From Dysidea avara (lineage: Eukaryota; Porifera; Demospongiae; Dictyoceratida; Dysideidae), in the NCBI RefSeq assembly GCF_963678975.1, contig NC_089281.1, positions 1,240,001 through 1,304,000 on the forward strand: a DNA stretch of 64,000 nucleotides. Direction: 5' to 3'. The notes under the pieces were generated by a model. That model had not been told where the DNA came from, did no database searches, and saw nothing but the letters and a program-made list of their open reading frames with translations. A program made the translations under genes and the position numbers. Positions 12,879-24,400 of the stretch are shown in pieces (position 1 is the stretch's first letter; each line of letters starts with the position of its first letter).

Positions 12879-13324
12879 AGTGAAGAAGTTGGTGCAAGTG
12901 GACACCATAAAGTGAGTAGGTTGTGTGTAGGATAGACGGTGAGTGTTTGGCCCAGCACAACCTGTCAGACACAGCAATTCGAAGGTGCTGTGTAAATATG
13001 ACAGTGACTTTTTAGCAAACATGTTTTTGATTGATATTTCAATGCATACCATAGTGTACCCATAATTGGCATTACCAAACTTTGAGGTCACTTGTGTTAA
13101 AAAAATGTGGCTTAGTTATAGTGAATATGTGGATGCTCTTGTGACTTCATTCATTGTTTCATAATTGTGTTGTAGCTAACTATATTTTTATTCATTTTGT
13201 TTTGTTTTGTTTACGTGTAGTAAAATGTTCCTCTGGGCAAGGCAGAATGACTATATTCTAACACATTCGTACAGGCATACTGGATACTGGTCAATTGGAG
13301 TGATCATGTATGAAATATTTATAG
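12879..13324 (+). pseudogene. Degenerate kinase-like exon pair
   Basis: Two exon-like blocks, 12879-12911 and 13221-13324, each have an AG acceptor and a strong GTGAGT donor and join in phase. The second ends with GYWSIGVIMYEIFIG. This resembles subdomain IX of AGC-type kinases of the NDR/LATS group, which usually read DWWSxGVIMYEMLxG. The catalytic loop, the DFG motif and the usual APE region are absent between the blocks. It is therefore either a decayed fragment or a chance mix of exon-like pieces. No continuing exon is convincing downstream: the next possible exon, near 13380, hits a stop in one frame. Confidence 0.3.
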
Positions 13325-13757
13325 GTGAGTGGGTGGGAGTAATGATGTAATCTTTGGTAAATATCTCATTCTTCAGACAGGTTTTCTGCCAGAGGTACAT
13401 AAACCTTTCCATACAGTGGACAACAATATGTACTATAGGTATGGACATACCCCTCAATCCCATACATATATGACTGTCACTTGTCATGGTTATTCCATTA
13501 GAATGCCTTCAATGTCAACGATGTTAATTAGGTCTTAGAAAATAAATTGACTGGGACCACATACAGTGTAAGGTGAGATTTGACTAATTTGTGTTTGTAC
13601 AGTATGTGTAGTTCGTGTGTGTGTTGTGTGTGTTGTCGTACATCACAGAACGGTATAAAAGTCTAACTTAATTGGCAATATGTAAGTACACATTCAGAGT
13701 AGCCCTTTTTTAGATTCAGGATCATCATAGAGGTCAAAGTAGATTGTTAATACTAAG

Positions 13758-14009
13758 TGTGACCAGATCTGTGAAAAGGGTCTTATAGCCTTTCCAAATT
13801 TCCAAGTTTGACAAGTCATAACCCATCGTGTGTTTAACCTATTGTCTTAAAATTACATCCAGCAATAGTGCTATGTTAGGAGTTGCTATGTTAGGAGTGT
13901 AAGGTGACCAAATTTCAGGCTGATACCTTACACACACAAGTTAAGTTATGGACTGCCAAGTACATACCATTGGAAAAGCTATTAGACCTCTTTCACAGAT
14001 GTGGTCACA
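13758..14009. mobile_element. TGTGACC-ended MITE (copy A)
   Basis: The left end TGTGACCAGATCTGTGAAAA and the right end, reading in reverse TGTGACCACATCTGTGAAAG, are terminal inverted repeats of about 25 bp. Its right end is separated from the left end of copy B by just TA. No coding capacity. The left flank lacks TA, so the left boundary may have drifted. Confidence 0.65.
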
Positions 14010-14011
14010 TA

Positions 14012-14622
14012 TGTGACCGTCTCAGCGAAAACCCATCTAATTCACACAAGCATGCGTATTGAGAAAATCAAAATGTAAAAATAATTCATAAAATTGTTCA
14101 TGCTACAAGAAAAAATAAGCAAGTTTTTATCAGGCAAGTACTTGAAGAAGGAAGACTCAGATCGATTAAAACTATAAACCATCTTATTCGCCTACTCATG
14201 GAGAGTTCGAAAATCTTTGTTTCATTTCTGCAGATCTAATGGTTTGCGTGACAGGTGCATTTGTTTAAATTTGTTGCCGTTTCTTCAACAAAACTGCCTT
14301 CATACGCCTATGCGCAAGTGACTGCAGGGCTAAAGCTATACTTTGGTTGATCTGCTAATCCATGGTGAACATTGTAAGCCAAATTCCAACTTTGTAGACT
14401 AATCCAAACGGAAGTTATTGCTGCGAATGCAAGTGCCCGTAGTTTATTTTTAGTATAGTCACTGTATAAATCAATTTCCTTGCTCTCCCTACTTTCTATT
14501 TCTGTAATTCCAAAACTACTCACCACAGAAGGCTGAAACTTTGGTGAACCAATGCTGAGAAATAAAAATATAAAAAATTCTGGGCTGTGTGAACTATACG
14601 GGTTTTCGCTGAGATGGTCACA
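14012..14622. mobile_element. TGTGACC-ended MITE (copy B)
   Basis: Terminal inverted repeats: left TGTGACCGTCTCAGCGAAAA, right (reverse) TGTGACCATCTCAGCGAAAA. TA dinucleotides flank both sides (14010-14011 and 14623-14624), which fits TA target duplication as in Tc1/mariner elements. A minus-strand open stretch at 14308-14526 shows no transposase motif, so the element is probably non-autonomous. Confidence 0.75.
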
Positions 14623-14709
14623 TATGTTTGTATCCTACATACCACTGCACTCCCCCAATTAACTCTTGATTTAGGGCTAGCTGTAAAAGTTAGCTACATT
14701 TATTTCACA

Positions 14710-16040
14710 TAGTTGTAGTATTGGAATCTTGAGAGGTGATGGTAGCTGTGGGTAGCTGTTAGTGAATAGTAAATTTAATTGCTGTGTACTGTTGTTTGTA
14801 CGCACATGCACACACATCCATGCACACGTACACACACATACAATACATATACACATACATATCCTTTTTTCTTTAGATGGGAGTCTTCACTCGCTTCTAC
14901 AACACATCTAATTGGGTAATCGACTTGATTTATGTCACCATAATATTGGGTATGAGTGCATACATATTGTGTTTCATTTCATGCTCTTTTAATTAATAGA
15001 ATTCCATTGGATTCCATGGGTGGATTATCATGCAGCTGTTGGAGATCTAATCGTCACGGGAACTGTGACAATATTCTGGATGTTTATATGTAGTATATAC
15101 AAATGATTTAATTGATTTTAATTTTATCAAATAATAATATAAAAAAACGTCATAGCGATGTAGTTGGGTGGTTTAGTTGCATGGCTTCATATAAGGCAGT
15201 ACACATAATTATGTACAGCTTTAATAATAAATGGTGTGAATGATTCATTAAATTATGCACATCTAACATTTGTTTGTGGTGTTTACCCATCACTTTTATA
15301 AAGTAAGAGAACAGCCTGTTGGCTCATGTGGCTTCCCAAAGTATCTGGACAGTTCGTGGCTAAGTGACACTCTAATAGAGCATCACTGCTTGGAAACACG
15401 CACAATTGGCATGGTTGAATAATATGACTGCATGCCCACACATGGTAAACTATTTGGTAAGTGTGCGGCATACATTATTTCAAGTGTTATATAGGAGAGT
15501 ACTACCATTGAAAATTAAAGCCACTAGGTAGAGTAGAAATATGTGACGACTTTATGTAATTATTGACATCCCATAAAGGAATTATTTGTTGACCACAATT
15601 CTTATTTGCGTGCATGGGTAGCTACACAGTACCATTACTAGAGTTTCACCCTTCAAATTGACTCATCCAGAGAATACTGATTTGTAATTTGCTCCCTATT
15701 CCAAGTTTATAATATAACCACAGGACACACCCAAATATACTTGTTATGGATTAAAAAGTCTGTTTATGGGCTCAATGACACTTAAAACATCTTCAGGTGC
15801 CTATAGTTCGCAAATTTACAGTCTCGTTTTTAATTTTAAGCTTAATAATCATAACTATAATAATATTTTAAGGAAACTCCCACTAGGGTTAAAATTTTTA
15901 TAAAAGGTGTTAATTAAGAATTGCAATATTTTTTTGGAGAAAGGACCCTTGTACATCACAATCTGCTTGATATAGGGAGCTATTAGTGATAAAACCCTAA
16001 TAGTACACTCAAAAAGTACACTCTTGAAAATCAAGGTATA
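14710..16040. repeat. Left arm of a 2.6 kb inverted duplication
   Basis: This arm is mirrored by 16052-17330. The two meet at a centre near 16041-16051 with only about 11 bp between TCAAGGTATA and TATACCTTGA. The arms match over their length apart from scattered substitutions and small indels. The left arm carries two intact membrane-protein exons at its outer end. The match fades beyond about 14710 and 17330. Confidence 0.85.
14877..15106 (+). CDS. Last two exons of a small membrane protein
   Basis: Exon 14877-14949 follows a pyrimidine-rich acceptor (TTTTTTCTTTAG) and ends in GTATGAG. Exon 15000-15106 follows ATAG and ends in TGA. Joined, they give 59 codons. Two hydrophobic stretches are seen: NWVIDLIYVTIILG, and VGDLIVTGTVTIFWMFICSI near the C-terminus, linked by EFHWIPWVDYHAA. 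This looks like the tail of a multi-pass membrane protein, loosely like MARVEL-type proteins, though the family is not established. The first ATG may be internal to a longer exon chain. No upstream exons could be recognised, and transposon copy B ends 255 bp upstream, so the gene may be truncated. A broken inverted copy lies at 17008-17217. Confidence 0.5.
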
Positions 16041-16051
16041 AGTACTGTAGG

Positions 16052-17330
16052 TATACCTTGACTTTCAAGAGTGTAGCAAGAGTGTACTTTTTGAGTGTAC
16101 TATTAGGGTTTTATCACTAATAGCTCCCTATATCAAGCAGATTGTGATGTACAAGGGTCCTTTCTCCAAAAAAATATTGCAATTCTTAATTAACACCTTT
16201 TATAAAAATTTTAACCCTAGTGGGAGTTTCCTTAAAATATTATTATAGTTATGATTATTAAGCTTAAAACTAAAAACGAGACTGTAAATTTGCAAACTAT
16301 AGGCACCTGAAGATGTTTTAAGTGTCATTGAGCCCATAAACAGACTTTTTAATCCATAACAAGTATATTTGGGCGCATCCTGTGGTTATATTATAAACTT
16401 GGAATAGGGAGCAAATTACAAATCATTATTCTCTGGATGAGTCAATTTGAAGGGTGAAACTCTAGTAATGGTACTGTGTAGCTATCCATGCACGCAAATA
16501 AGAATTGTGGTCAACAAATAATTCCTTTATGGGATGTCAATAATTACATAGTCGTCACATATTTCTACTCTATTAGTGGCTTTAATTTTCAACGGTAGTA
16601 ATCTCCTATATAACACTTGAAATAATGTATGCCACACACTTACCAAATATATGTTTACCATGTGTGGGCATGCAGTCATATTATTCAACCATGCCAATTG
16701 TGCGTGTTTCCAAGCAGTGATGCTCTATTAAAGTGTCACTTAGCCACGAACTGTCCAGATACTTCGGGAGGCCACATGAACCAACAGGCTATTCTCTTAC
16801 TTTATAAAAGTGATGGGTAAACACCACAAACAAATGTTAGATGTGCATAATTTAATGAATCATTCACACCATTTACTATTAAAGCTTACGTCTACTGCCT
16901 TATATGAAGCCATGCAACTAAACCACCCAACTACATCGCTGTGTTGTTTTTTTCTATATTATTAATTTATTATTTGATAAAATCAATTAAATCATTTGTA
17001 TATACTACATAATTATAAACATCCAGAATATTGTCACAGTTCCCGTGACGATTAGAACTCCAACAGCTGCATGATAATCCATCCATGGAATCCAATGGAA
17101 TTCTATTAATTAAAACAGCATGAAATGAAACACAATATGTATGCACTCATACCCAATATTATGGTGGACATAAATCAGGTGGATTACCCATATAGATGCG
17201 TTGTAGAAACTCCAATCTAAAGAAAAACAGAATAGATATAAATTGTATGTGTCTCTGTATTGTATACATGTGTGTGTGTACACACCAACTTCCCTCACCT
17301 TTCAAGACTCCAAGATCAGATCTTCCTCAC
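16052..17330. repeat. Right arm of the inverted duplication
   Basis: Reverse-complement counterpart of 14710-16040. Near the centre it has a small insertion (an extra GTAGCAAGAGT-like stretch) relative to the left arm. Differences are spread evenly, so the duplication is not brand new. Confidence 0.85.
17008..17217 (-). pseudogene. Broken inverted copy of the membrane-protein exons
   Basis: The last exon is recognisable (EFHWIPW, VTGTVTIFWMF) but ends early at a different stop because of an inserted AAT just before the end. The first exon has lost about 10 bases after GGAGT relative to the left arm and gained one base later, which puts stops in frame. The left-arm copy is intact by the same test. 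Confidence 0.65.
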
Positions 17331-17596
17331 CAATCTTACTCAACTCTTGCACACCTGATCTAGCCAGAAAGATACAACACTAGTTATCAACAAACACTAC
17401 AGTGTTTACAATTTTTAACGTGTCAATGGTACACAACATACGTACCTCCCACAATTCCAAAATAACATGTTCGCAATAGTCAACCCTAAGAGAATATGTG
17501 TATTTTTAATAAAGAAGAAAGCAACATACTAATTGTATACATGTGGGTATAAAATATACCATAGCCTATGTGATTGCATAGCACGGTTATACTGTC

Positions 17597-17882
17597 ATTT
17601 AACCCTCTATAAAGGCCATCGTACATTTAACTTCTCTATAAAGGACACTATACATTTAACCTCACTACAAAGGACACTATACATTTAACCTCACTACAAA
17701 GGACACTATACATTTAACCTCACTACAAAGGACACTTTACATTTAACCTCACTACAAAGGACACTATACATTTAACCTCACTACAAAGGACACTATACAT
17801 TTAACCTCACTACAAAGGACACTATACATTTAACCTCACTACAAAGGACACTTTACATTTAATCTCTCTATAAATGACACTG
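17597..17882. repeat. 29-bp minisatellite, about 10 copies
   Basis: The unit begins CATTTAACCTCACTACAAAG and continues GACACTATA; the period is exactly 29 bp through the middle copies. The outermost copies are diverged (CTCTATAAAGG variants), as expected when inner units are homogenised by unequal exchange. Confidence 0.9.
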
Positions 17883-18167
17883 GGGTTTCCTGGGATGATG
17901 TATGTATGTATGTCCTTACCCATATACAATATATATAGTAGGTCCCAAACATAGCTAGGGTATAATTCATACCCTCATTGATAAGACCACCTCATTACAG
18001 TAGCTCGTCAAGTAGGTAGCTTAAGGCATACTCGTGGCCTTATTAAGACCACCTCATCAAAGCAGAGACACGTTTATCAGCGAAGATCACACACAGACAC
18101 ACACACACACAGATAACACATGCACACACACCACACAACACACACAAGCAAAGCAAAAACAAAGCAA

Positions 18168-18274
<107 letters not shown>

Positions 18275-18729
18275 CAGCAGCTCAGGTCATCCATGATGCA
18301 TCGATGGAACTGATACCTTGGTTCATCACTAAGTTCACGAACATCAATGATATCCTGTACGGCATAATTAAGGAGGTGAAACTTGATAGTGCGATTACTA
18401 CCAAAAGACTTCTATGTAAGCGAACCTTTGGATGGATCTGCTTCAGAGAAACCTGAAAAGAAACAAAAAAATTCAAAAAGCAATGTCAGTACATAATAAG
18501 CCTTTAAAGAAAATAAAGCCAAAAAAGTTATTTTCAAAACTCTAAAGAGAAAGGAGACTGACACCATAGCAACAAAAAAGATTAAACATATGTATTGTAA
18601 CAAATCATACAATCACAAATTACATAACTCTAATACATGCATCGACACCAATTGTGCAAAACAGTATGTTACCAACTTGTCATACACTTTCAGACACCCA
18701 AATTTTTCTAAGGGTTTAGTTTTGTTCCA

Positions 18730-19893
18730 ACAGCAAAAATTCTATCCACTTTGAACTACTAAGAGACTTTGATTAAAATCCGGACACTGTCATGGCCTAA
18801 ACAACAAACATACCGACACACTATGGTATTGAAATTCCCTAGATGTAAACTTAGAAAGACAAGGTTTGACTTTAATAAGGCATACATCATTTGCAGACTT
18901 GGAAGGACTCTTTGGGCTATAAAACAAGAAGTTACTTTCAGAATTATCTCTCACTGATAACATTAAGGGTAACCTCACTTATAAGGAGCGACAAGCCCTT
19001 AAAGAGCTTAAGAATAACACAGATCTATATATATTATAACAAGTACACGAAACAATTTGGAGTTTTCAAGGGTTACCATTAAGCTTAAGGTATGTTTCAC
19101 TTTCATTGAGATGCTCAAGACCCTCTTTCTTTAAAGTAAGTAGTAGATCTATTTTGAATCACGACATTGGTAGATTTATCAGATTCATTAATCATACAAT
19201 AGAATAGTACTGTATAGTAGGGACCACAAAGGAGTTAGTTGTTGTGACAGTCCTACGTAAAACTTATCACCATTTGTCGACTACTGGTTACAACCAATAT
19301 AAACAAAGGCACTAACCTCATATCTTGAGAATTCCAGCCAATTAATCAATGAGCTTAAAGAACTTAATGTAAAACCAAACACTATCTTAGTAACGATAAA
19401 TAACAATAGATGTTAAATCGCTCTACACATGCATTCCACACTCAGATGGAATTAAAGCATGTCTAGAAGCATTAACAAAACAAAAAGTTGTGCCATCTCT
19501 ACCAGATCCAGAAATGTTAGCCAAATTAATCTGACAATGAATACGTTCGAGTTTAATAACACTTGTTATCAACAATTATAAGGAAGAGCAATGGTCTAAG
19601 TTATCGCCAGCTTATGCCAATATTTTTATGTGTAAGCTTGAAAGAGAATTTCTAACCCAAGCCACCTTTAAGCCGTTGTACTACAAGCATTACACTGATG
19701 ACCTGATAGTCCTTTGGGAGCATACGGAAAATGAGCTTAAGAATTTTATTTCAAACCTAAACTTGTTCCACCCCACAATTAAATTTACCTATGAGTACAG
19801 CCACTACAGCATTAAATATACAAAGGTCCTGACTTTTTATCTACCAAAAAATTAGAGTATCAACCTATATAAAACCTACAAATAGTGGGATTG
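18730..19893 (+). pseudogene. Penelope-like element reverse transcriptase relic
   Basis: Fragments in shifting frames keep the order of a Penelope-like reverse transcriptase. LTYKERQALKELKNNTDL lies at about 18970-19030, DVKSLYTCIPHSDGIKACLE at about 19409-19470, then AYANIFMCKLEREF at about 19612-19650 and YYKHYTDDLIVLWEH, whose TDD resembles the catalytic YxDD of this group. FHPTIKFTYEYS and INLYKTYK follow. Several stops and frame changes separate the pieces. The N-terminal part is poorly preserved and no GIY-YIG endonuclease is seen. The family assignment rests on remembered motifs of Penelope elements; a LINE is less likely because DVKSLYTNIP and FHPTIKFT-type strings are characteristic of the former. 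Confidence 0.6.
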
Positions 19894-19920
19894 CACGCGT
19901 GATGCATTATGACGTATTTT

Positions 19921-20283
19921 CATAAAATGCTTAACAGCCGTTGCTTGTCAGACATTTGTGAGGTACGCGAGTGAAGGCTACAGCCAGTCTCAATGGTTCA
20001 GTGTAGAATGGAACACGTTCACTAGGTTAGTCACTTAGGATAGCCGTCGTCAAACTTGTACAAAGTGTTAGGGTTCACGACTAATCGACAAAAAATTGAT
20101 ATTACGCTTGTCCAACTTAGTGCTAGTATTTAATGTTTGTTTCTAACCTTATCCTAGCTTTTCACAGAGATTCTCTTATTTGGTAAAACATGGTGACGAA
20201 ATAAGTGTATTCGCCCCATTGCGTGCCATTGAAAAGTAAACCTCACAAATGTCAGACTAGCAACGGTTGTTAAGCATTTTTAT
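19921..20283. mobile_element. Inverted-repeat element inserted beside the Penelope relic
   Basis: Arms of about 44 bp (19921-19964 and 20240-20283) are inverted copies with a few mismatches. Key strings are AATGCTTAACAGCCGTTGC on the left and GCAACGGTTGTTAAGCATT on the right. It contains no coding sequence. It sits where the reverse transcriptase C-terminal region would continue. Exact ends and target duplication are not clear. Confidence 0.6.
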
Positions 20284-21290
20284 AATTCGCGCCACAATAC
20301 TTTTCAGGTGCAAACCCTCTATAACAGGCCTACATAAGTAGCTAAAGTCTTTGAGCAGGCTGTAGGACCAGGTGTCCTATAGACCTTCAGCACTTGTGCT
20401 GTAAAGCATTAATAAATTTAAAAAAAAAAACATACATGCTACATCTTTCCACCCTCAAGGAGAATAAAGTTAAGCTCTCGAACATATCTCAAGAGCTCAA
20501 ACCACTACACAGGGTTGGAATTTCTAACAGAATGTCCTAAGGTTTTCTAAAGTAGCTGCTAAGGTTGTGGAAATCATTAAGTATCGGCCTGATATACACC
20601 AGACCGAATGTTTTGGGAGTAACGAAATCCCATTACCACTTTTCACATTTAGAAATTGTACTCTAAGTTCTAACCTAAATTACATAAAGCTGACTGTGAC
20701 GAGAACTCTACCCCTCCTATTAAAATGAATTAAATAAGCTCGCTTGAACAGGTATACCAACTGTTAAACACTACTCACACAAACATTAGTTATTATACTG
20801 TATTAATAATATGACTCTATTTTATTCACTCACCAACATATTCAAATACGATGAAACATAACGTACTATGAGTAGAGACTAAACTGAGACATGTTTTGTA
20901 GTGCGATCACGAGAGATGGCACCACTAGGGAAAGTAACTTCACAAGCTTACCACACAAACACCGCCTCACAATGAACAGTAGTTTGCCTCCTGTTTTATT
21001 CTCCTGCATTACTCAGCACTCGCTCAACCGACTATGGCTCTATGCTCAGACCAGACGAGGTATAGCTAGATGCGCTTCACAAAAGTAATTCTTCGTTGTC
21101 GATTATATGCGCTTAGTGTCCAGTAGCAGTGATCGTGCATTTTTACGCATGCGTACTACTGCCTTATCCAAAAAGTCACCTTTAACAAACAATTTCACAT
21201 TAAAAAGCGAAGTAAACTTTTAACTACAATTATTAGAATCGTATAGTCTTAGTATCGTGTCATTTGTCCTTTGTTCACTTTATCCCTAAT
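20284..21290. other. About 1 kb without a supported gene
   Basis: Possibly more of the Penelope relic (a frame near 20440-20560 is lightly suggestive) but nothing is recognisable. An open stretch at 20891-21088 (plus) has no motif. Confidence 0.35.
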
Positions 21291-21301
21291 AGAACGCACG
21301 A

Positions 21302-22700
21302 CTAGTTGGCAGATTGCGAAAAAATGTATGCGATTGTGCGATATGATGAAGGCTTTTCACCTGTGGAGTCATGTGGAACATTTCTGTAAGCAAACAGTGT
21401 GCCACTCAAGTATTTATCCCATTGAGATCTATAGGTGGAAGCATGTTTCCGTAGAGCTGTTTTTAAAGTCCAGTTGAAACATTTTACCATCTCATCACAC
21501 TCTGGATGGTAGGTTGTGGTGTTTAATTTACAAGTTCCCAGCTTCTTGCAAACGTTGAGCATTAAGGTGGACATCAAGTTGGTACCTCTATCTGAGAGGA
21601 GGGCTTCTGGAACACCAAAAAGTGGAATGACCTCTTCTGTCAGCAACTTGATAATATAGTCTAACTGCTTTCTGGTCTGGCACAGGAAATACTAAGGGCC
21701 ACTTATAATTAATCAAACAGTCTTGGAAGACTGCCACATGATGGTTCCCTGAATCAGTAACAGGTAGGTCCCCCAACAATTTGAAATGAACATTGGACTG
21801 GGATAGGGGAAAGAGGAGGTCTTTTAATACATTTGCTTCCATTGACTATTGCACACTGTGGACAAGAAGCACAGTGCTTTGTGACATTGCTGTACATACC
21901 TGACCACCACCAATGTCTCACTAAGGACTTATAGAGCTTCTCACCAGAAACGTGCCCAGCCATGGGGCCACTGTGGTTATCCTCTATCAGTTGGCTTCGT
22001 AACTGTGTAGGAACAACACACCTACAACAGTGGTTTTTTTTCTGGTCAATAAAATATAACACTCCATCAATTATGGCAAACGACTGTGCTTGTTAATTCA
22101 GTGATTTTCTTTGCCCTAATGTGGCCATCTATAAAATGTCATTACATAAAAATTGGATGATTTCCTGAAGTTCTGGATCCTCTTGCTGTGCTGTGCCAAG
22201 ATCTGTGTCTGCAAATTTTTGGCACCCATAACCTTCTTGTTGAAGCAAATAAGAGATCTCCGAATCTACCGAAGAGAGGTGTTGTTGTCCACCATTGCCA
22301 CTTGTACATCACAATGCAGGGAGGATGAGGGTAGTTCTCCTTGAGGATTGCATGACAATGCATCTGCACTGGAATTCTCTTTTCCAGGACAGTATATGAT
22401 TTGCATGGACCAGACCCCACTTGCATATACTTTGCTCCACCAACGGGCATATTTTGCGCTTGGACTAGGTGTTTCTAAAACTGCTTTTACAGCAGAAGAG
22501 TGATCTGTGTAGACTGTAACATTGTGACCATACAGGTACACATGAAAGTGGCTAATGGCAAAAACAACTGCCAAGGTTTCCAGTTCTGTGATGGCATATG
22601 TCTTCTCAAGTGCTGACAAGGACCTACTAGCATATGCAACTGGATGCAACTGATTGTCCTCTTGTGCTTGAGACAGTACTGCACCAAGGCTCGTAATCTA
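21302..22700 (-). pseudogene. Ty3/Gypsy pol relic: RNase H and integrase
   Basis: On the minus strand, in order: RNase H (about 22700-22270, with PVAYASRSLSALEKTYAITE, VYTDHSSA and GKENSSADALS), integrase zinc finger (about 22062-21850, HSGPMAGHVSGEKL then CASCPQC), and integrase core (about 21646-21302, LFGVPEALLSDRGTN, TTYHPECDEMVKCFN). The pieces lie in different frames with stops between them, so no polyprotein is made. The wording is close to the Ty3/Gypsy lineage with a WWWxGMY zinc-finger region and distinct from the intact element at 39928-45482. The reverse transcriptase is displaced and partly inverted (22720-23300). Confidence 0.8.
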
Positions 22701-22719
22701 CACATCAGTTTCTAGTGTG

Positions 22720-23300
22720 AAACTTTTTGAGAAGTCTGGGTAAGCAAGTACTGGTGAATTGGTTAAAGTATCCTTGAGATGTTGGAATGACTGTTGGCTT
22801 TCTGATGACCAGTTAAAGTGTGCATCTTTTTGAGTAAGCTGATGGAGAAGCTGTGCTATTCTGGTTTAGCAAATCCATTTATGAAATGACGTCCACTTTC
22901 TGGATTGAGTCCCATGAGAACTTTAGACTTAGCAGCCGGATACCGTCAGGTACAGATGTACCCAGACTCCAGATAGAAGACTACATTTGTGACTCAACAG
23001 GGATTTATGAGTTCACCGTAATGCCCTTTGGCCTCAAAAATGCCCCTAACGTTTGATGAATAAAGTTCTCATGGGACTTAATCCAGAAAGTGGACGTCAT
23101 TTCATAAATGGATTTGCTAAACTAGAATAGCACAGCCTCTCCATTGGCTCACTCAAAAAGATGCACACTTTAACTGGTCATCAGAATGCCAACAGTCATT
23201 TCAACATCTCAAGGACACTTTAATCAATTCACCTGTACTTGCTTACCCAGACTTTTATCTGGAGTCTGGGTGCATCTGTACCTGCCGGTATCCGGCTACT
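22720..23300. pseudogene. Rearranged reverse transcriptase segment of the Gypsy relic
   Basis: The segment at 22720-22890 reads on the minus strand, while its near copy at 23070-23260 reads on the plus strand; both contain GCACACTTTAACTGGTCATC. Between them a plus-strand reverse transcriptase core is recognisable (AAGYRQVQMYPDS, YEFTVMPFGLKNAP). So one RT fragment was inverted next to the rest of pol and part of it now exists in both orientations. Confidence 0.7.
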
Positions 23301-23792
23301 AAGTCTAAAGTTGAAAAATCTACATACTCAAGGTTGGCACACAATCCAGTCAACATCACATCATGCTCTGTTCATAAGCATTTGATTTCAAGGCATATCC
23401 CTGTAATGCTGTGCATGGCACTTCAACATCAGTGGGTTCATTAATCAATTCATGTGTGGGTGTGCATGTCTCATGTGAAGTCTCATAAGCGATGTGTGTT
23501 AAATTGACTCATGTGCTCACAAATAATACCACAGCCACACAGCTTCTCAACTTCACAGGAACAACTACCTGTGTGTTTCAAGGCTTGCGATCTAGTCATG
23601 TTAGTTTTACTTCAATAAGTTGTCTCAAAGTGTCCGAAGACCCATCTGAAGATATTTCAAAAGTGTTCTCACTAGCCTTCTTAGTTGCTCCACGACAATT
23701 TTCTTAGAATTAAGCAAGTGAACTATTCCTTTCATCCATAAGTCCTCATCTTCTTAGTCGATGTTGGTCAAGGGGTGACCTTCCCTGCACAC

Positions 23793-24209
23793 TAGGCACC
23801 GGCCGATTATGCCAGCATAATTTAAAGCATTGTAGGTGACCAAAAGCATCAAGCATAATGCCAGCATAATAGGGACGATGTTTGTGAAAAATTAATTAAA
23901 TGCGCAGTACGCGCGCCTGAAAGAAAGCAAATATTCACTCCCAATAGTATTATTAGTGCATTTAATATTTAAAAACACGTAATATAACTTATTAAATCGT
24001 TTCTTTGTTGGCTATTCACACTTTGCAGAAATAAGATCGAGATACTCTAATAGAGCAGTCAGGAAAGGCTGATATACTCTAATAAAACATTCAGTTCTAG
24101 AGCATAATCTTGATTTTGAAAGCATAATTTAGAGCATAATAGGCTTAATTTTTGAGCAATGCTCAAAAGCATAAAAGGTAAATTTTTGGGCATAATAGGC
24201 CGGTGCCTA
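23793..24209. mobile_element. hAT-type MITE with perfect 8-bp target duplication
   Basis: Terminal inverted repeats TAGGCACCGGCCGATTATGC (left) and TAGGCACCGGCCTATTATGC (right, reversed). Identical 8-bp flanks CTGCACAC lie at 23785-23792 and 24210-24217. Eight-base duplications are the hallmark of hAT transposases. The interior is non-coding and contains a pair of the dispersed CTCTAATAGAGCAGTCA motifs (24041-24094). Confidence 0.85.
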
Positions 24210-24400
24210 CTGCACACTGGTAGCATTGGGGAAACCTTCACTGGCCATTCTTCAGCCTCGATCCTTGTTGCTATCTTGTTGGACCTCCAATGTAATGTTA
24301 AAGGTGACCTTATGGAATTACTCTGATTAATGACCACTCAAACCCACACACACATGCGCAAATATTATATATAACCAGGAGCTTATAAGTACTGAAGGTG

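Noticed and set aside
14308..14526. Transposase in TGTGACC copy B
   Set aside because: The open stretch is only 72 codons and shows no D,D,D/E-type or DNA-binding motif.
17597..17882. Possible CRISPR-like array
   Set aside because: The 29-bp units are contiguous with no unique spacers, in a eukaryotic setting. It is a minisatellite.
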